A DNA stretch of 64,000 bases, taken from NCBI RefSeq assembly GCF_001007875.1, contig NZ_CP011412.1, forward strand, positions 2,728,001 to 2,792,000. The letters run 5' to 3'. This DNA comes from Sedimenticola thiotaurini. Its GTDB lineage: Bacteria > Pseudomonadota > Gammaproteobacteria > Chromatiales > Chromatiaceae. The notes beneath the pieces are model-generated. The model was given only the letters and a program-made list of their open reading frames with translations. It did not search any database and had not been told where the DNA came from. Below are positions 28,003 to 36,643 of the stretch, piece after piece (the stretch's first letter is position 1; each line of letters begins with the position of its first letter). Made by a program: the position numbers and the translations under genes.

Positions 28003-28797
28003 ATGAGCCAAACTGCCGCTGACCAAGCCGTGCTGCTACGCGAAGATCGTGACAACATCGCCTACCTGACGCTGAATCGTCCCAACCAGTTCAACGCCCT
28101 GTCGGAAGAGCTGCTGGATGCCCTCCACAGCACCCTGGACGCCATCGCGGAAGATGAAAGCGTGCGGGTGGTGGTTCTCGCCGGCAATGGTCGCGCCTTC
28201 TGCGCCGGACACGATCTGAAGCAGATGCGCACCCAGAGCGAACGGGAATACTTTCAACAGCTGTTCGATCACTGTGGTCAGGTGATGACCCGCATCACCA
28301 GCCTGCCACAACCGGTCATCGCCCGGGTACACGGCATCGCCACAGCCGCCGGCTGCCAGCTGGTAGCCTCCTGCGACCTGGCCATCGCGGAAGAGGGATC
28401 ACGCTTTGCCGTCTCGGGTATCAATGTGGGTCTGTTCTGCGGTACCCCCAGCGTGCCCCTGTCCCGTAACGTGGGACGCAAACAGGCCATGGAGATGCTG
28501 CTCACCGGTGGCTTTATCTCCGCCCAGCAGGCCGCTGCTCAGGGCCTGATCAATCGCGCCGTCCCCCTGGAGCAGCTGGACGAAGAGGTACTCAAACTGG
28601 CCCGCACCATCTGTAACAAGTCACGAGCCTCCATTGCCCACGGCAAGGCGATGTACTACAAGCAGCTGGAGATGGGGGTGGAGCAGGCCTACCAGTTTGC
28701 CAGTACCGCGATGGCCGACAACATGATGTTCGCGGATGTCAGCGAAGGTATTGATGCCTTTACGGAAAAACGTCCGCCTAACTGGCAGGACCGGTAG
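28003..28797 (+). CDS. Enoyl-CoA hydratase/isomerase family protein (ECHDC3-like)
   Basis: The 264 residues are a crotonase fold with the oxyanion-hole region RAFCAGHDLKQM and the second conserved loop HGIATAAGCQLVASCDLAIA. The glutamates that carry out hydration in classical enoyl-CoA hydratase appear to be replaced: the first site reads GCQL rather than GCEL, and the second loop reads VSGINVGLFCGTPS without the usual Glu. It resembles the ECHDC3 branch, whose reaction is unclear. HIT and MazG genes follow in the same direction, three bases and no bases apart. Start supported by GAGAGGAG upstream. Confidence 0.9.
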   Translation: MSQTAADQAVLLREDRDNIAYLTLNRPNQFNALSEELLDALHSTLDAIAEDESVRVVVLAGNGRAFCAGHDLKQMRTQSEREYFQQLFDHCGQVMTRITSLPQPVIARVHGIATAAGCQLVASCDLAIAEEGSRFAVSGINVGLFCGTPSVPLSRNVGRKQAMEMLLTGGFISAQQAAAQGLINRAVPLEQLDEEVLKLARTICNKSRASIAHGKAMYYKQLEMGVEQAYQFASTAMADNMMFADVSEGIDAFTEKRPPNWQDR

Positions 28798-28800
28798 ACG

Positions 28801-29208
28801 GTGTTTCGACTCCACCCCCGGTTGTCTGCCGATACCCGGCTGATCTGCCACCTGAGCCTGTGTGAAGTGCGGCTGATGAATGACTGCCGCTTCCCCTGGC
28901 TGATTCTGGTTCCGCAGCGCCCCGGGGTGACCGAGGTGCACCAGCTGGAGCAGAGTGATCAGCGCCTGCTGATCATTGAAAGCAGTCACGCGGCACGGGT
29001 CCTGGAGCAGTGCTACGGGACAGCCAAGACCAACCTGGGCGCCCTGGGCAACCTGGTCCCGCAGCTGCACTGGCACGTGGTGGCCAGACGGACCGATGAC
29101 CCCTGCTGGCCGGGCCCGGTATGGGGCTGTGGTGAACGACAGCCCTACCCGGCCGCCGAGCTGGAACAGCGCATCGCGGAACTCCAGGTATGGTTTACCG
29201 ATGAGTGA
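28801..29208 (+). CDS. HIT domain protein
   Basis: The 135-residue protein starts at GTG, three bases after the preceding stop. It ends in the histidine-triad motif QLHWHVVAR, with Gln in place of the first His of HxHxH. The earlier segment PWLILVPQRPGVTEVHQL and NLGALGNLVPQLHWH fit the family. HIT proteins hydrolyse or transfer nucleotidyl groups through the central His. It overlaps the MazG gene by eight bases, which hints at a nucleotide-clearing unit. Confidence 0.87.
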   Translation: MFRLHPRLSADTRLICHLSLCEVRLMNDCRFPWLILVPQRPGVTEVHQLEQSDQRLLIIESSHAARVLEQCYGTAKTNLGALGNLVPQLHWHVVARRTDDPCWPGPVWGCGERQPYPAAELEQRIAELQVWFTDE

Positions 29209-29578
29209 CGAAACGACCGATTCGCTGGCCCAGCTGAACGCGCGCCTGCTGGCATTTGCCCGGGAGCGGAACTGGGAACAGTTCCACTCCCCGAAGAATC
29301 TGGCCATGGCGCTGATCGCCGAATGTGCCGAGCTGGTGGAGCATTTCCAATGGTTGAGTGAGGCGCAGAGCCAGCAGCTGTCGGAACAGAAGCGGGAGCA
29401 GGTGGCCCTGGAGATGGCGGATATCCTGATCTACCTGATCCGTGCTGCCGAGCGACTGGATATCGACCTGATCGAAGCTGCCAACCGCAAGATTGCCATC
29501 AACGAAACCCGTTACCCGGCAGAGAAAGTATACGGGGACGCACGTCGGGCCGGTGAGTACGACGACCCGGCTCAATAG
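29201..29578 (+). CDS. MazG-like nucleotide pyrophosphohydrolase
   Basis: The 125-residue product has the all-alpha NTP-pyrophosphatase pattern: AECAELVEHFQWL (ExxE metal ligands) and LEMADILIYLIRAAERLDID (ExxxD), ending with KYPAEK-like RYPAEKVYG. It resembles the small RS21-C6/iMazG group that hydrolyses dNTPs such as dCTP or modified nucleotides. I chose ATG at 29201, which overlaps the HIT stop by eight bases; the longer upstream frame is a shadow of the HIT gene. Confidence 0.9.
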   Translation: MSDETTDSLAQLNARLLAFARERNWEQFHSPKNLAMALIAECAELVEHFQWLSEAQSQQLSEQKREQVALEMADILIYLIRAAERLDIDLIEAANRKIAINETRYPAEKVYGDARRAGEYDDPAQ

Positions 29579-29591
29579 CCGGGGTCAGGAT

Positions 29592-30002
29592 TCAGCCGCC
29601 ATGATGACCCAGCAGCCGGCGGAGACTCCAGCGCCGTCGTCGGCGCTGCAGACCCAGCTCCACCTCGGCCTGGTTAGCCACCAATACCGCCTCCGGTACC
29701 CGCTCCCGAATAGCCTCGAACAGGGTCAGCGACACCCCCTTACCCTGCCGGTGGCTGATCCAGAGCAGATTCAGTTTCATATTCAGGTCGGCAAATACCA
29801 CCTGTTCCGCATGCTGCCGGAACAGTGTATGCAGCTCCCTATGCAGCTGTTCCAGGCGCTGCGGGGCCCAACGCTTCAGGCCCGGTATCAGCAGCATGAA
29901 ATCCGCCAGATACTTACCACCGGGGTCAGCGGTGGGGACACGTCGCCATAGCGGGTCTCCCGGATGCCACTCCGCACCAGTGACGAGATCGCTCGTTTCC
30001 AT
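29592..30002 (-). CDS. Hypothetical protein, 136 residues
   Basis: I do not recognise a family. The start at 30002 is supported by AGGAGG four bases upstream, which favours it over a TTG at 30020. The protein is soluble and helical. It has an LADLNMKLNLLWISHRQGKGVSLTLFEAI-like middle (given here as two parts: ADLNMKLNLLWIS, then LTLFEAIRERVPEAVLV). The C-terminus is strongly basic, RRRRRWSLRRLLGHHGG, and could bind nucleic acid or membrane. It is convergent with mazG. Confidence 0.65.
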   Translation of the reverse strand: METSDLVTGAEWHPGDPLWRRVPTADPGGKYLADFMLLIPGLKRWAPQRLEQLHRELHTLFRQHAEQVVFADLNMKLNLLWISHRQGKGVSLTLFEAIRERVPEAVLVANQAEVELGLQRRRRRWSLRRLLGHHGG

Positions 30003-30119
30003 CCGGCCTCCTTGTACCAACCGGGTTGGTCGGAAAAATGATCCACTGCCCGGAGTGTTAGGGACTAAAGTTTAACTACATTCGGACGCATTATAGTCTG
30101 TTGAAGGTCGATCTTTAAC

Positions 30120-30140
30120 CGCCAGCGGTCAGCGCTGGCG
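30120..30140. promoter_or_regulatory. 8-bp hairpin in the leader region before the PAS-GGDEF-like gene
   Basis: CGCCAGCG (30120-30127) and CGCTGGCG (30133-30140) form an exact stem with a five-base loop, about 115 bases ahead of the gene start. There is no T-run. It could be an operator or leader structure. Confidence 0.35.
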
Positions 30141-30254
30141 TGTGACGTGACGATCAGCCACCAATTTTGAGTAACTTGCAGGTATTCACAGGCGCGGACG
30201 ACGGATGGGCTTATCCGGCGCCAACCCGGACATACGGTTTGGAGGATCTTGGTT

Positions 30255-31088
30255 TTGACTCAGGCAAGCAGTACAACCCGCCAGGCGCTACAGGATGCGC
30301 CCTGCGGGGTGATGTTTTTCAACCGGGACGGTTGCATCAGCTGGCTCAATCCGGCCCTGGAACGCATGCTGGGACTGACCGCCGACCAGCTGGTGGGACA
30401 GTCCCGGGAGCAGTTCCCCTTCACCTCCCATCGGGGTCTGTTCAAGGAGAGCGGATTGATGCACCTGTTCGGCAGCGGCGTGGAACAGGAGCGCTGGCTG
30501 CAGTGCACCGTGGTCACCCCGCCCGCCACCGATCCGGACATGTACCAGGTAAAATTCTTCCAGGATATTACCGAACTGGTGCAGTTACAGGAGGAGAATC
30601 AGCGCCTTAACCAGCAGGTGCAGGAGCTGGCCATCACCGACGAGCTGACCGGCCTGGCTAACCGTCAGGCACTGACCCGGGCCCTGAACTCCCAGGTGGC
30701 CCGCAGTCGACGCTACCAGAACCCGCTCACCCTGGCGGTTATTCAGCTGGCGGACAGGGACGGTGCCGGCGCGATACCGGATGAGGTGATCCTGGCGGTG
30801 AGCCGTTACCTGCGCGACCGGCTCCGTTGGGTCGATATGATCGCCCGCTGGGAAGAGAGCCAGTTTATTATCATCCTGCCGGAAACCAGCCTGCAGCAGG
30901 GCCACGACCTGATGGACAAGATGCTGGCCAGTTTCTCGGAGCTGGCACTGCCAGCGCCCCATACCACCGGTTCCCTGGCGTTGCAGTTCGGACTGGCCGA
31001 GTGGCGCAAAGGCCAGGACGCCCGACTGCTGATGAAGCAGGCGTTCGCCAACCTGGCCGAAAACGGTGCCGGCGACGGCCCGGCCTGA
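30255..31088 (+). CDS. PAS protein with a degenerate GGDEF domain
   Basis: The 277 residues contain a PAS domain (ALQDAPCGVMFFNRDGCISWLNPALERMLGL, about 10-120), a coiled linker (LQEENQRLNQQVQEL) and a GGDEF-like domain starting ITDELTGLANRQALTR. The signature motif has become WEESQF and the following active-site region is poorly conserved, so it should not make cyclic-di-GMP. It may act as a binding or allosteric domain. The start is a TTG; 30255 gives nine bases to a GGAGG, while 30249 leaves only three. The adenylate cyclase gene follows 10 bases later, so the two are probably co-expressed. Confidence 0.85.
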   Translation: MTQASSTTRQALQDAPCGVMFFNRDGCISWLNPALERMLGLTADQLVGQSREQFPFTSHRGLFKESGLMHLFGSGVEQERWLQCTVVTPPATDPDMYQVKFFQDITELVQLQEENQRLNQQVQELAITDELTGLANRQALTRALNSQVARSRRYQNPLTLAVIQLADRDGAGAIPDEVILAVSRYLRDRLRWVDMIARWEESQFIIILPETSLQQGHDLMDKMLASFSELALPAPHTTGSLALQFGLAEWRKGQDARLLMKQAFANLAENGAGDGPA

Positions 31089-31098
31089 GGGGTGAACA

Positions 31099-33951
31099 GT
31101 GGCCGATGCGGTCTCATACAAGGACGGCATCGGTCGTCGGGAACTGCTGACCGTACGCCGCCGCTTTATGGGACTGCACCGGGAGCGGCTGCGGGTCATT
31201 GCCCGTGAGCTGACCCCGAGCCAACGGGTCTTTGTTGACCTTCTGCCCCTGCTGTTTCACATCAACCATCCCACCCTGCCGGGCTTTGCCGGCAGCGAAA
31301 CACCCATCGGTATTCCCGACTACACACCCACCCTGGGGGTACTGCGCAGTGCGCGCAAACTGAGCCGCAGTTTTGAATATAAAAAGCGTGCCCGGCGGCG
31401 GTTTCATATCCAGGCGCTCTATCTCATGGGCAGCATCGGCAGTATCGCCCACACCCGGGGCAGCGATTTCGATATCTGGCTCTGCCACGATCCGGAGCTC
31501 GATCACGATCAGCGCCAACAGTTGCGTGCCAAGGCCCGCAAACTGGAGGCGTGGGGTAAAGAGCTGAACCTGGAAGTGCACTTTTTCCTCATGGATGTGG
31601 ATGCCTTCCGCGCCGGCCGGCTGGATGACCTGTCCCATGAGAGCAGTGGCACAACCCAGCCCCACCTGCTGCTGGAGGAGTTTTACCGCACCGGCGTACT
31701 GCTGGCCGGACGCTACCCGATCTGGTGGATGGTGCCACCGGAGGAGGAGTCGAACTACACCAGCTACGTGCAGATGCTGTTCCACAAGCGCTTCGTCGAC
31801 CCCCTCGACTGCCTGGACTTCGGCAGTCTGGAGGCGATCCCGGTGGAGGAGTTTGTCGGCGCCGCCCACTGGCAGCTGTTCAAGGGTGTGGAGTCGCCCT
31901 ACAAAACCATTCTCAAGCTGTTCCTGACCGAAGCCTATGCCCGGGAATACCCCCATATCCGTTGGCTCTGCCTGGAGACCAAAAAAGCTATCTACAGTGG
32001 TGAACTGGACCGGCGCGAGCTGGATCCCTATGTATTGATGTACCGGCGGGTGGAGGAGTATCTGCTGGAGCGCGGTGAACCGGAACGGCTGGAGCTGGCG
32101 CGGCGCTGCCTCTACTTCAAATCCGAGCAGGTCCTGAGCCGCGCCCCGCTGCGTAGCCGGCAGGACTGGAAGCGGGAGATGGTGACATCCCTGACCAGGG
32201 AGTGGGGATGGGGTGAGGGCCTGCTGGTCAATCTGGATGCCCGCCAGAGCTGGAAGATCGACCAGGTGATGGATGAACGGGATAACCTGGTCCGGGAGCT
32301 CAGCTACAGCTACCGGCTGTTGACCGACTTCGCCCGGGAGTACGCCTCCACCCAGACCATCGACCCGGCCGAGCTCAGCCTGCTCGGGCGCAAACTCTAT
32401 ACCGCCCTGGAGAAACGCCCGGGCAAGATAGATAGTATCAATCCCGGCATTACCCGCGGTCTTTACGAAGAGCGGGTATCGCTCCACTACAGTCGCACCC
32501 AGGGCGATCAGTACGCCTGGTTTCTCTACCTGGGTGAAGTGAATGAACAGGCTGCCCGGGTCACCAGTCCACTCAAGAGTGCCGCCTGCCTGGGTGAGGT
32601 GCTGGCCTGGTGCCACCTCAACCGCCTGATCAACCTGAACACCATCATCACCCTCTATCCCAAGGAGAATCCGGTCAGTCAGGCGGAACTGGCGGCCCTG
32701 GTCGGCGCACTGCATAACGCCTATCCGCCCCATGAGACCGTAGCGGTGCCCATGAGCCGGTTGAAAAAGCCCCCCTACGCCCTCTCCTGCACCCTGTTCA
32801 TCAATACCGGTATCGACCCGATGGGCTACCTGGCGAAAGTGGGCAAACAGCTCACCACGGAGCGCAGTGACCCGCTCAGTTTCGGTTCAGCGCACAGCTC
32901 GTTGGTGGCCACCGTGGAGCAGCTGATCACCACCAGTTGGGGTGAGACCCTGGTCACCTATCACCAGGGCACCCGGGGATTGCTGGAGTGTCTGTGCCAT
33001 TTCCTGCGCATGAGCCTGCAGGGCGACCCAGCCCGGCAACCGCCGCGCGCCACCGCCCACTGTTACAATTCGGTACGGGGCAGCAGCACCGCCAGACGGG
33101 TGGAAAAGCTGTTCAACGACGTCCTGCACTGCTTCAGCCCGGCGGGCAGCGGACTGGAGAGTCGCTATGTGCAGCAGATCGAAGATGATTTCTACCTGAT
33201 CCACTATCAGAACGACAAGTTCTCCTACTTTCCGCTCAACGATCTTCAGGAGCTGCTGGACATACTGGCGGAACCCCAGCGCAGCTACCGCCCCACCACT
33301 ATCGACAGTATCAATCTGGCCAGCACGCCGCTGCCCTGCATCCTGCGCCACAACCGGGCCGGCACCATTCAGATTTTTTACCGTATCGAGCAGGGTCAGA
33401 CCGAGCTGTATATCCTGGACGAGCACGGTGCACTGTTCCATCAACAGATGCCGGAGGCGGACGAACACTACCTGCTGGTGCAGCAACAGCGCTTTTTCAG
33501 AGGGATGCTGCTGCAACGCAGCCTGAGCCTGCCGGGAGACCAGCCGGCCCAGCGTTACCTGCTGGATGCACCGGAGTTCTACCAGCTGCAACGCCACCAC
33601 AATGGGGAACACCTGGCCGAGCCACGAACCCCGCCGCGCCACCGCCTGCCCGACAGCTACATGGAGTTGCGCCTGGTCAGTGAGGGCCTGGATCTGAACC
33701 AGGCCCCCCACCTGCTGATCTGCGGGGAACGGGAGTTCAGCTCACTGGAGTACGGTGACACACTCTACAGCACCGTGGCACAACATCTGCTGGAACAGCG
33801 TATCGGTCACAAGGCCTACCCCATCTACCTCACCAGCCTGGAGCTCTCCGGCATCGGTTCTGAAGAAGATGCCACCACGATCCAGTTTCTGAAGTTCAAG
33901 AAGCGGCTGGAGGAGCGTCTCAATCAGGCACTGTTCAAGCTGCAACAGTGA
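31099..33951 (+). CDS. cyaA: Class I adenylate cyclase
   Basis: CyaA makes cyclic AMP from ATP. The 950-residue protein belongs to the class I (enterobacterial) type. The catalytic region has GSIGSIAHTRGSDFDIWLCHD, with the conserved Gly-Ser and Asp-x-Asp nucleotidyltransferase residues near residue 115. It is longer than the E. coli enzyme (848 residues), with a large C-terminal regulatory part. The start is GTG with a GAGGGG upstream. Downstream order lptM-dapF-DUF484-xerC matches the Escherichia/Pseudomonas cyaA region, but cyaY and lysA are absent here. Confidence 0.95.
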   Translation: MADAVSYKDGIGRRELLTVRRRFMGLHRERLRVIARELTPSQRVFVDLLPLLFHINHPTLPGFAGSETPIGIPDYTPTLGVLRSARKLSRSFEYKKRARRRFHIQALYLMGSIGSIAHTRGSDFDIWLCHDPELDHDQRQQLRAKARKLEAWGKELNLEVHFFLMDVDAFRAGRLDDLSHESSGTTQPHLLLEEFYRTGVLLAGRYPIWWMVPPEEESNYTSYVQMLFHKRFVDPLDCLDFGSLEAIPVEEFVGAAHWQLFKGVESPYKTILKLFLTEAYAREYPHIRWLCLETKKAIYSGELDRRELDPYVLMYRRVEEYLLERGEPERLELARRCLYFKSEQVLSRAPLRSRQDWKREMVTSLTREWGWGEGLLVNLDARQSWKIDQVMDERDNLVRELSYSYRLLTDFAREYASTQTIDPAELSLLGRKLYTALEKRPGKIDSINPGITRGLYEERVSLHYSRTQGDQYAWFLYLGEVNEQAARVTSPLKSAACLGEVLAWCHLNRLINLNTIITLYPKENPVSQAELAALVGALHNAYPPHETVAVPMSRLKKPPYALSCTLFINTGIDPMGYLAKVGKQLTTERSDPLSFGSAHSSLVATVEQLITTSWGETLVTYHQGTRGLLECLCHFLRMSLQGDPARQPPRATAHCYNSVRGSSTARRVEKLFNDVLHCFSPAGSGLESRYVQQIEDDFYLIHYQNDKFSYFPLNDLQELLDILAEPQRSYRPTTIDSINLASTPLPCILRHNRAGTIQIFYRIEQGQTELYILDEHGALFHQQMPEADEHYLLVQQQRFFRGMLLQRSLSLPGDQPAQRYLLDAPEFYQLQRHHNGEHLAEPRTPPRHRLPDSYMELRLVSEGLDLNQAPHLLICGEREFSSLEYGDTLYSTVAQHLLEQRIGHKAYPIYLTSLELSGIGSEEDATTIQFLKFKKRLEERLNQALFKLQQ

Positions 33952-34052
33952 TCCGATCCCACCTGCGGCGAGGCCCAGCAGCAAATCCGGTTGGGTTTGG
34001 CCACCGCCAGGGTTACAATGCCGGCTGTTGAAAAAATTCGGAGCTACACGCC

Positions 34053-34196
34053 ATGTTTTGCTGGTCTCGCTATCTTCTCTGGCTGGTCATTCTGGTGCTG
34101 GGTACCAGCAGCATGCTCAGCGCCTGCGGCCAGAAGGGTGCACTCTATCTGCCGGACCCGGCCACCCAGCAGCAGGAAGAGAGCCAGGACAACTAG
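34053..34196 (+). CDS. lptM: LptM (YifL) lipoprotein
   Basis: A 47-residue ORF, too short for most gene finders. It begins MFCWSRYLLWLVILVLG, followed by the lipobox LSAC (Cys25) and the family core CGQKGALYLPDP, then a short Gln/Glu-rich tail. LptM is an outer-membrane lipoprotein that assists assembly of the LptD/LptE lipopolysaccharide translocon in E. coli. It lies 12 bases before dapF, the same place it has in E. coli. Confidence 0.9.
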   Translation: MFCWSRYLLWLVILVLGTSSMLSACGQKGALYLPDPATQQQEESQDN

Positions 34197-34208
34197 CCGG
34201 ATACCATA

Positions 34209-35039
34209 ATGAAATATGCCTTCACCAAGATGCACGGACTGGGCAACGACTTTGTCGTGTTTGACGCCTTCAGCCAGCCGCTGGAACTGACCCCCGAACA
34301 GTTCCGCCATATCGGTGATCGCAACTTCGGCATCGGCTGCGATCAGATTCTCCTGGTGGAGCCACCCACCCTGCCGGACACCGACTTCAATTACCGCATA
34401 TTCAACGCCGACGGGGACGAGGTGGAACAGTGCGGCAACGGTGCCCGCTGTTTTGCCCGCTATGTGCACGACAAGGGCTTGACCGACAAGCGGGAGATCC
34501 GGGTCGGCACCAAGGCCGGCGTGATCACGCTCCTGATGGAAGCGGACGATATGATCCGGGTCAACATGGGCGTCCCGGTACTGGAGCCTGGCCAGATACC
34601 CTTTGTAGCCGATCAAGCGGCTGCCGAGTATCAGGTCGAGGTGCAGGGCGAGACCCTGACCCTGGGCGTGGTCTCCATGGGTAACCCCCATGCGGTGATG
34701 GTGGTGGACAACCTGGAGCATGCGCCCCTGGAGCAGATCGGCAGCGCCCTGCAACAGCATCCCCGTTTTCCCCAGCGGGTCAATGTGGGCTTTATGCAGA
34801 TCCTCTCCGCAGATGCCATCGCCCTGCGGGTTTTCGAGCGCGGCGTGGGCGAGACCCTGGCCTGCGGCACCGGTGCCTGTGCCGCTGTGGTGTCGGGCCG
34901 GCTGCGGGGACTACTTAACAAAACCGTCAAGGTCAGCTTGCCGGGCGGATCACTTATGATAGAGTGGCCTGACGAACAGGCGCCTGTGCTGATGTACGGT
35001 CCGGCCGCTTCGGTTTTTGAAGGAAGCATCGAACTATGA
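34209..35039 (+). CDS. dapF: Diaminopimelate epimerase
   Basis: DapF interconverts LL- and meso-diaminopimelate for lysine and peptidoglycan. The 276 residues have the N-terminal [19 protein letters not shown] and both catalytic cysteines: the first in EQCGNGARC, the second in [10 protein letters not shown]. Full length. It overlaps the DUF484 gene by four bases. Confidence 0.97.
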   Translation: MKYAFTKMHGLGNDFVVFDAFSQPLELTPEQFRHIGDRNFGIGCDQILLVEPPTLPDTDFNYRIFNADGDEVEQCGNGARCFARYVHDKGLTDKREIRVGTKAGVITLLMEADDMIRVNMGVPVLEPGQIPFVADQAAAEYQVEVQGETLTLGVVSMGNPHAVMVVDNLEHAPLEQIGSALQQHPRFPQRVNVGFMQILSADAIALRVFERGVGETLACGTGACAAVVSGRLRGLLNKTVKVSLPGGSLMIEWPDEQAPVLMYGPAASVFEGSIEL

Positions 35040-35716
35040 GCTCACAACCCGAGCCAACCCCGGATTATCCCCAGATCGAACAGAATCTGATTGAGTATCT
35101 GAACAACCATCCCGATTTTTTTGACCGCCACCCGGAGCTGCTGACCAAGCTGGAGCTGCCGCACAACAACGGCAACACCGTCTCCCTGATCGAGCGTCAG
35201 GTCGCCGTCTTGCGGGAACAGGCCGAGCAGGATCGGCAGAAGCTGGAAGAGTTTGTCGCCATCGCCCGGGAGAACGAGCTGCTGAATGAGCGGCTGCACC
35301 GCCTGACGGTGAAACTGATCGAGTGCTGTGACTTTGAAGAGGTGATCAACACCCTGCAGGATCTGCTGCATGATGATTTCCGCGCCGAGGCGGTGGAGCT
35401 GCATCTCTACTCCGCCAGCGCGATGGAGCACGCCAGCAACCCGGACCTGGACGGTTTCCGGGATTTTCTCGACGGCAACCGGCCCCGTTGCGGCCGACTG
35501 CCGGCCGAACGCCTGGAATACCTGTTCGGCCCCCAGGCGGAGGATATCGCCTCCACCGCCCTGATTCCGATCCGGGGTGAGGGGTTGCTGGGGGTGCTGG
35601 CGATCGGCAGCCACAGCGAGCACCGCTTCCATCCCGGCATGGGCACCGACTACCTGATCCGGCTGGGTGAGATTGTCAGCAAGACCCTGGAAGTGGTGTC
35701 GGAACCGGGCAGCTGA
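35036..35716 (+). CDS. DUF484 family protein
   Basis: The 226-residue protein begins with a helical segment ([26 protein letters not shown]) typical of DUF484. A coiled coil and a GAF-like domain follow (about 85-215, with [22 protein letters not shown]). In E. coli and Pseudomonas it lies between dapF and xerC just as here. Function unknown; GAF-like fold suggests small-molecule or partner binding. Overlaps dapF by four bases and xerC by one. Confidence 0.9.
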   Translation: MSSQPEPTPDYPQIEQNLIEYLNNHPDFFDRHPELLTKLELPHNNGNTVSLIERQVAVLREQAEQDRQKLEEFVAIARENELLNERLHRLTVKLIECCDFEEVINTLQDLLHDDFRAEAVELHLYSASAMEHASNPDLDGFRDFLDGNRPRCGRLPAERLEYLFGPQAEDIASTALIPIRGEGLLGVLAIGSHSEHRFHPGMGTDYLIRLGEIVSKTLEVVSEPGS

Positions 35717-36633
35717 TGCCCCCTGCCGACCGGCTGCAACAGGGACTGCAGGCGTTTCTCTCCCACCTGCAGTTCGAGCGGCGTCTCTCCCGGCACACCC
35801 TGAGCAACTACCGGCGTGATCTGGAGCGTTTCAGCGACTGGTGCCGCACACTCCCCCTACCCGACTGGGACCAGCTCAGCGCCCACCAGGTGCGCGCCTA
35901 CGTGGCCAAACGCCATCGCAGCGGCATCTCCGGCAAGAGCCTGCAACGGGAACTCTCCGCCCTGCGCAGCCTGTTCCGCTTCCTGATCCGGGAAGGCCGG
36001 GCCAGAAGCTGCCCCGCCAGCGGAATTCGTGCCCCGAAAACCGAGCGCCACCTGCCCGCCACCCTGGACGTGGATCAGCTGGGCAATCTGCTGGACGTCA
36101 GCAGTGACGACCCCCTGGTGCTGCGGGATCTGGCCATTATGGAGCTGCTCTACTCCTCCGGCCTGCGGCTGGCGGAGCTGGTTTCGGTCAATCTGCACGA
36201 TATCGACCCGGACGATGCCACCCTGGAGGTGATCGGCAAGGGGGCGAAAAGTCGCCGGGTGCCGGTGGGCAGCAAAGCGCTGGCCGCCATCCGGGCCTGG
36301 CGGCAGGTGCGCAACCAGCTGGCCCGACCGGATGAGCAGGCGCTGTTCGTCAGCCAGCGGGGCACCCGGTTACGCCCCCGCAGCATCCAGCAACGCCTAC
36401 GCCAGTGGGCCCGACAGCAGGGCTGTCAGCAGCAACTCCATCCGCACATGCTGCGCCACTCCTTCGCCAGCCATCTGCTGGAGTCCTCCAGCGACCTGCG
36501 GGCGGTCCAGGAGCTGCTGGGACATGCCGATATCAGCACCACCCAGATCTACACCCATCTCGATTTCCAGCATCTGGCCCAGGTCTATGACAGCGCCCAT
36601 CCCCGGGCGCGCCGGAAAAAGGACGACGACTGA
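35716..36633 (+). CDS. xerC: Tyrosine recombinase XerC
   Basis: XerC, with XerD, resolves chromosome dimers at dif. The 305 residues have the N-terminal SAM-like core-binding domain (FERRLSRHTLSNYRRDLERF). The catalytic domain carries Arg in SGLRLAELV, Lys after VIGKGAKSRRVPV, HMLRHSFASHLLE, the His of LLGHADISTTQIYTH and the nucleophile Tyr there. Start overlaps the DUF484 stop by one base. Context dapF-DUF484-xerC supports XerC over XerD. Confidence 0.95.
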   Translation: MPPADRLQQGLQAFLSHLQFERRLSRHTLSNYRRDLERFSDWCRTLPLPDWDQLSAHQVRAYVAKRHRSGISGKSLQRELSALRSLFRFLIREGRARSCPASGIRAPKTERHLPATLDVDQLGNLLDVSSDDPLVLRDLAIMELLYSSGLRLAELVSVNLHDIDPDDATLEVIGKGAKSRRVPVGSKALAAIRAWRQVRNQLARPDEQALFVSQRGTRLRPRSIQQRLRQWARQQGCQQQLHPHMLRHSFASHLLESSSDLRAVQELLGHADISTTQIYTHLDFQHLAQVYDSAHPRARRKKDDD

Positions 36634-36643
36634 CCGGGCCGGC

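Noticed and set aside
30141-30160. CRP-like site (TGTGA half) before the PAS gene next to cyaA
   Set aside because: TGTGA is followed after six bases by GATCA-like sequence, not TCACA, so the second half-site is missing.
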